Assembly (NCBI GenBank): GCA_028673005.1
Contig: CM054113.1
Span: forward strand, 177,055,956-177,119,955
Source of the DNA: Tanypteryx hageni
Taxonomy: Eukaryota > Arthropoda > Insecta > Odonata > Petaluridae
DNA length: 64,000 nt
Reading direction: 5' to 3'
Position 1 is the first letter of the stretch. Each line of letters begins with the position of its first letter. A program made the translations under genes and the position numbers. This document shows, piece by piece, positions 59,098-64,000 of this stretch. The notes under the pieces were generated by a model. That model had not been told where the DNA came from, ran no database searches, and worked only from the letters and a program-made list of their open reading frames with translations.

Positions 59098-62000
59098 ATG
59101 AGATCATCCTCCTCCCTCGGAGGAGCCTGTAACCTCTAGAGGGCGCGTCCCCAGGTGGCGGATTGGGGAATGCTCTACAGATATGTAGGGTAGGAGGGAA
59201 ATAAAATACCTCCCGCGGACCAACAGGCAGCAGCGTCTGTTCTCCATATTAGGGGCGGCTGCAAATAGCGTCTGTTCCCCATGTTAGGGGCGGCTGAATA
59301 TATAGGCGGAAGGCAATGGGAAACCACTGCCACAATATATCCCATGTAGAGGCATCATGACGGAGTCTTCTCTTGTTAAATATTCCGGAGGCAAAATGGT
59401 CCCCCGCTCGGATCTCCGGGGGGGACAACACGAGAGGTTCCGTTTAACACAAGGAAGGAAGGAAGCTGGAAAGAAGTTGAGAATTGGCACGTGGAATGTT
59501 AGAACACTCCTACGAGCAGGGAAGTTGGAAAATTTAAAGAAAGAGATGAAAATAAATAGAATGGATATGATTGGCTTAAGTGAAATGAGATGGGAAGGAA
59601 GAGGGGAAATAAAAAGTGATGACATCACGGTGTACTATTCAGGAGGTACTAGAGGAACGAATGGAGTAGGGGTAATTTTGAATAAGGAAATAGCAAATTG
59701 TGTACAGAGGGTGATATTTGTAAATGATAGAGCAATTGGTCTTAGAATAGGAATGCACCCAAAAGATCTACTGTTGATACAAGTTTATATGCCGACCAGC
59801 CAACATGAAGATGAGGCTGTTGAAGAAATATACGAGAAGATAGAAAATATTATGGAGGAGGAAGGTAAAAACTGTTGCAAGATAGTGATGGGCGATTGGA
59901 ACGCTGTGGTAGGAGAGGGAAGAGAAGACCAAGTAGTAGGAAAATTTGGACTAGGAAAAAGAAATAAAAGAGGTGAAAGACTTGTTGAGTTCTGTAAAGA
60001 GAAGAGGATGTTTATATCAAATACTTGGTTTGAAAATCATAAGAGAAGGCTATACACGTGGAAATCACCAGGAGATGGAGCCAGATATCAAATAGATTAT
60101 ATTCTAGTGGAAGAAAGATATAGAAATGGAGTAAAAAAGGCATATGGACTTCCAGGAGCAGACATTGACAGCGATCATGTGCTCCTCATGGCCGAAATTA
60201 AACTAGCCTTGAAGAAGGTTAAGAAGGCTAAGATAGTTAGGAAATGGGATTTAGAGAATATAGCCACAGTAGGAAAAGAAAGAATAGGAGAAAAATTAGC
60301 TCAGGCAATCAAAAGAGAAAACGTGTCGGAGGAAAATGTGGATGAAGCATGGAATAGGATAAAGAAGGCTATAAGGAAAACAGCAGAACAGGCTATTGGG
60401 TTTTTCAAAGGAAAAAGAATAAAAAAGCCATGGGTGACAAAGGAAATGATAGAAAAGATGGAAGAAAGAAGGCAATACAAAAGCAGGACTGATGAAGATG
60501 GAAAAAGGAAATACAGGAAACTGAATAATGAACTAAGAAGAGAAACCCAAAAAGCAAGGGAGAGATGGCTAGAGGAGGAATGCTCAGATATAGAAGATCT
60601 AGAGAGAAAAGGAATGTATGACTTGATGTATAAGAAAGTAAAAAATGTAACGTGGGATAGATGGAGAACAAGTGCATGTGTGAAAGAGATTGCAAGTAAA
60701 GAAGATAAAGTTCTATATAAGGAAGAGGAGGTCCTTAATAGATGGAGAGAATACATGGAGGAGTTGTACAAATCAAATGAAAAACCAAAGGATCTCCGTA
60801 TTGAAGAGCAGGATGAAATAAATAATGACGAAACAGGGGTTTCGATATTGAAAATAGAGGTGCTACAAGCAATAAAGGATATGAAGAATGGGAAGGCAAT
60901 GGGGGTAGATGAGATACCGATAGAATTATTTAAGTGTCTTAATGAGGAAGGACTGGAAGAAATAGTGAAGTTGTGTAATGCAATCTATGACAAGGGGATG
61001 TGGCCAGAGGATTTCGTCCAAACAATTATGATTCCAATTCCGAAAAAGCAAGGAACAAGAAAATGCAGTGAACACAGAACAATCAGTTTAATTACACATG
61101 CAGCAAAGGTTCTACTTAGGGTTATGAACAGGAGACTAATTAACAAAATGGAAGAAAATGCTGCAGAGGAACAGTTTGGATTTAGAAAGAGTAGAGGTAC
61201 AAGAGATGCAATAGGATTGATAAGAATGAGTGGAGAGAGATATATAGAAAGAGGTAAAGGAATTAGTCTGTGCTTCATAGATATGGAGAAGGCATTTGAC
61301 CGAGTGAACTGGGAAAAACTGATGGAAATACTAAAAGCAAAAAAAGTAGACTGGAAAGATAGAAGGTTAATTAAAGAGCTGTATATGAAACAGAAAGCAG
61401 CTATGAGGATAAAAGATGCACAAACCTAATGGTATGATCTAGGAAGAGGAGTAAGGCAAGGTTGCTGCTTATCGCCAACCCTGTTCAATATATATGCTGA
61501 AGAAATGATTGACAATGGAATAGGGAATGATAAAGGAATTAGTATTGGGGGTAGAATAATAAATTGTATAAGGTTTGCTGATGACATGGTAATTTTGGCA
61601 GATGAAACGAGGCATATTCAGGAAATGGTTACAAAGGTAGAAGACAGGATGATGGAATATGGAATGAAAATGAACATAAAGAAAACAAAGGTGATGAGAA
61701 TAGGGGATAGAGAGATTATGAATGTGTCAATAAAGGATGGAAGAGTGGAGCAAGTAAAACAGTATAGATATTTGGGAAGCATGCTAACTGAAGACTGGAG
61801 AAGTGAAAAAGAAATAAGAACAAGAATAGCAATGGCAAAAGAAACATTTAATAGGAAAAAACGGGTACTATGTGGTAAAATGGATTTAAATCTGAAGAAA
61901 CGTCTTGTGAAGTGCTATGTTTGGAGTGTATTGCTTTATGGGTGTGAAACATGGATGCTAAAGAAAAGAGAGAAAGAAAGACTAGAGGCATTTGAAATGT

Positions 62001-62351
62001 GGGTGTGGAGGCGGATGGAGAAGGTTAAGTGGATGGATAGGATAAGGAATGAAGCAATACTAACAAGGGTGAATGAGAAGAGAAGATTACTTGAAACAAT
62101 TCAGAGGAGGAAAAGTAACTGGTTAGGGCATATCTTGAGAGGAGAAGGTTTGCTATTGATGGTGTTGGAAGGATCAGTAGAAGGTGAAAGGAAAAGGGGA
62201 CGTAGAAGAATAAAAATGTTTGATGATCTGAAAGAAAGGGGAGGGTATCAGGAAATGAAAGAAATGGCAAGGAACAGAAATGAGTGGAGACAACGCTGGT
62301 GCCAGGGACCTGCCTAGAGGCAGAACACCTCATGATGATGATGAGATCATC
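59098..62351 (+). mobile_element. Near-complete LINE (RTE/BovB-like) with 11-bp TSD
   Basis: Flanked by the direct repeat ATGAGATCATC (59098-59108 and 62341-62351). The 5' UTR (59109-59356) contains two 31-bp near-identical units (59231-59261 and 59266-59296) spaced 35 bp apart. One long reading frame follows, then a very short 3' UTR ending in an ATG-triplet tail (CATGATGATG). The insertion is in a minus-strand CR1-like LINE: the host reading frame picks up again on the other side once one copy of the repeat is discounted. It is one of the youngest insertions in the window. Confidence 0.92.
59357..62317 (+). pseudogene. LINE APE endonuclease-reverse transcriptase, one stop
   Basis: A 987-codon frame that would nick target DNA and prime reverse transcription on it. 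Endonuclease (about residues 42-285): RIGTWNVRTLLRAGKLENL, IGLSEMRWEGRG, YMPTSQHEDE, VMGDWNAVVGEGREDQ, RRLYTWKSPGD and DIDSDHVLLM, that is, the Asn, Glu, Asp-Asn and SDH catalytic blocks. RT: GKAMGVDEIPIELF, IPIPKKQGTRKCSEHRTISL, EEQFGFRKSRGTRDAI, CFIDMEKAFDRVNW (A-motif Asp), GRGVRQGCCLSPTLFNIYAE, RFADDMVILAD (about residue 741) and YRYLGSMLTED. The C-terminal domain has LLYGCETWMLKKREKERLEA and WLGHILRGEGLL, and ends RQRWCQGPA. The only visible lesion is TAA at 61427-61429 (codon 691), just before GRGVRQG. Otherwise it looks recently active. The clade (RTE/BovB-like) is from memory of the C-terminal motifs. Confidence 0.92.
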
Positions 62352-62495
62352 TATTTACTGCATGCAAGTCCTTTTGCATGTTATTTTCTCTAATCTTTAT
62401 GACCACTTATCAATACCACATCATCAGCATAGCCAATAATCTTAGTGTGTTTAATTAAATGAATTATATCATTTATATCTCTATAACTCTGTTCA

Positions 62496-62590
62496 CTGCC
62501 AAGGCAGGTTCTCCCCTGAAGATGCCCACTTAGTGGGCGAAATGCATAGGGCTTACCCTACAATTTTTTGGCTGAAGGAGTTTTATACAA
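62496..62590 (+). mobile_element. 95-bp solo PLE pseudo-LTR fragment
   Basis: Inserted between the GPILFILYINE and YADD blocks of the CR1-like RT. Flanked by CTGTTCA (62489-62495 and 62591-62597), a 7-bp direct repeat. It contains a hammerhead-like core and ends TTTTTTGGCTGAAGGAGTTT, homologous to the PLE tail after the GIY-YIG domain at 46.2 kb and to the hairpin element at 30.2 kb. It carries no coding sequence, so this short non-coding stretch was inserted alone. Confidence 0.82.
62513..62551 (+). ncRNA. Hammerhead-like ribozyme motif, core intact
   Basis: CCC (62513-62515) as helix I strand, CTGAAGA (62516-62522; the fifth position is free in hammerheads), extra T, stem GCCCAC/GTGGGC (62524-62529, 62533-62538) with loop TTA, GAA (62539-62541), self-complementary ATGCAT (62542-62547), A as the nucleotide before the predicted cut, and GGG (62549-62551) closing helix I. 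Of the three copies in this PLE family it has the least damaged core. Confidence 0.68.
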
Positions 62591-64000
62591 CTGTTCATTT
62601 ATATATAATATAAATAAAATAGGGCCCAGTATAAAACCCTGAGGTACACCATAAGTTACATATTTTGAGACACTTACAGTTCTTTTTAATTGCACTTTAA
62701 TCACTCTGTTGTTTAGGAAACCTTTAAACCAATCAAGCACTAATCCCCTAATACCAATATTTTCAAGTTTTACAATCAATGTATCTATATCTACTGTATC
62801 AAATGCCTATTTATAGTCTATATAGCATGCTATAATATGATTATTTCTGTCTAAATTTTAATTAATCAGCTCTGAAAATTCTTCCAGTGCCTGTTTAGTA
62901 CCTTTATGTTTTTGGAACCCAAACTGCATATTTGATATAATTTTATATTTGTCCAAGAACTTTAATATATATTCATAATTATGTAATTGGTATTGGCCTA
63001 TAATTATTTAGGTCAGTATGCAATCCCCCATTATATATTGGTTTTACTATTGCTATCTTCAAATCATGTGATACAACACCATACTTTAAGTGACTATTTA
63101 TTAAATTTGTTGTAACAATTAATAATGTATCCTTGTTTTTAATATCCTTTAACCTAATTTCATCATAGCCAGGTGCCTTGTTTGCCAAGTTATTTATATG
63201 TTCCTCGATTTTCTTAATTTTGGCATAAGGGATAAAAATGCTGTTAGATAGTCTGACATAAGAAGTTTCTTTCAAGTTTTTGAGACATTTTACCTTTAAT
63301 TCCATAATTCCTCTAGTGAATTGTTTTACAAACTAATTTGCTAAATTTAGTTCTGAAACATAATTACCAAAATACTTAATTATATTAACAGATTGCACAT
63401 TAGATATACTCATACCAGTTAGCTTATTAATTTCCTGCCAGGTCTTTTTGCAATCATTTTGAATATTCTTAGATGTTTTTGTAAAATAGGTTTTTTTGCA
63501 AATTTAATTTCAAGTTGTTTTATTTCTAAAAGTTTTATATTCAGGTCTATATTTTTCATTTGATGGACAGCTTTTCCATCTTTTGAATAGAATGTCTCTT
63601 TTTTTAAGCTGCTGTAAAAGTTGCTCTGTCATACACCATTTCCTAAATTTGCAAGAGTTCTTAGGTCTATTTACTCTAACTTGATCACAAGTTTTGTTTA
63701 ATTCACTCACTAATAATTCATACTCAACAGTAGGGGTTTCTTGTTCTATAATATTTTTAAAATTGCGCTGTTTTATGTATTTTTGTACTTTGCTATCACT
63801 TAGGTATATAAGATTTTGGTCTGTAAGTAAACAGAGTTATCTGTTGCAAAGGTTGTCAAATTTGCTCCAACAATGTAGTGATCTGCCAGTTTAGTTTTTA
63901 TTACACAACCTTCTACATCTTTAATAAGAATGTGATCCAAGCAGGATTTAGATGTTACATTGTTAACCACTTCTTCTCTATTGAAATTGTTAATTAGTTC

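Larger units (their letters stand above)
62352..64000 (-). pseudogene. CR1-like LINE, endonuclease end and RT (minus)
   Basis: Upstream half of the LINE that continues at 58320-59097; it runs off the window. Near 63960-63860 it reads SCLDHILIKDVEG and IKTKLADHYIVG, the LDHI and DHY blocks of an APE endonuclease. Next come a linker region (KFRKWCMTEQLLQQLKKRDI), then RT blocks LANKAPGYDEI, LKIAIVKPIYNGG and LNNYRPIPIT (about 63000), QFGFQKHKGTKQALEEFSEL, ACYIDYK.AFDTVD (A motif), and YGVPQGFILGPILFILYINE (about 62630). The active site GYADDVVLISGH is near 62430. At least four stops or frameshifts. Interrupted by a 95-bp PLE scrap at 62496-62590 and by the LINE at 59098-62351. Confidence 0.85.

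Noticed and set aside
62299..62316. AGGTCCCTGGC-like sequence at the end of the plus-strand LINE
   Set aside because: It is the coding end of the LINE (CQGPA) read in reverse complement; the match to the PLE stem-loop module is short and lacks the paired stem.

Overview
This window looks like gene-poor nuclear DNA from an arthropod, probably an insect. The evidence is AT-rich sequence, long TA, CA/TA and GA/CT simple repeats, and a dense mixture of element classes typical of large arthropod genomes: non-LTR retrotransposons, Penelope-like elements (PLEs), hAT, Tc1/IS630 and piggyBac relatives, and tRNA-derived SINEs. I found no convincing host protein-coding gene, no intact rRNA or tRNA gene and no CRISPR array. 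The species cannot be fixed from the sequence alone.

Layout. 1-18 kb is mostly unassigned DNA. It carries a Tc1-like MITE (3.5 kb), a LINE tail (5.2 kb), a decayed hAT-type transposase (6.4-7.9 kb) split by a hAT MITE with an 8-bp target duplication, an element whose inverted ends are built from 14-15-bp subrepeats (9.4-10.45 kb), and another hAT MITE (12.25 kb). At 18.0-18.4 kb two copies of one SINE form a 127-nt inverted repeat. 21.6-30.3 kb is a nest of retroelements: PLE pieces in both orientations, a defective Jockey-type LINE lodged in a PLE between its GIY-YIG domain and its 3' tail, a minus-strand LINE remnant, and a small hairpin PLE derivative with a perfect 14-bp target duplication. 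30.8-41.9 kb holds two more hAT-type non-autonomous elements and long CT-rich minisatellites. 41.9-44.6 kb is an IS630/Tc1-like transposon with 116-bp inverted ends. 45.7-47.4 kb has another PLE 3' end and a piggyBac fragment. 51-54.4 kb has a hAT MITE, two SINEs sharing a central domain, and a 5'-truncated LINE. The last 6 kb is a minus-strand CR1-like LINE interrupted by an almost intact plus-strand LINE (11-bp target duplication; a single in-frame stop in the 987-codon reading frame) and by a 95-bp PLE scrap.

The most interesting theme is the PLEs. Five sites (28.04, 30.21, 46.17, 58.05 and 62.51 kb) carry a hammerhead-ribozyme-like core: CUGANGA or a one-base variant, a 4-6-bp stem with a three-base loop, GAA, and a short self-complementary helix III. 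All share one extra nucleotide after the first core strand. Two of the five sit at the tip of long inverted repeats, as compact hairpin elements. One PLE tail continues into five successive stem-loops built round the motif AGGTCCCTGGC, whose closing stems vary in a compensating way. Two of these five modules recur, inverted, at the other end of the same PLE. These RNA-structure modules are the best candidates here for something poorly described.
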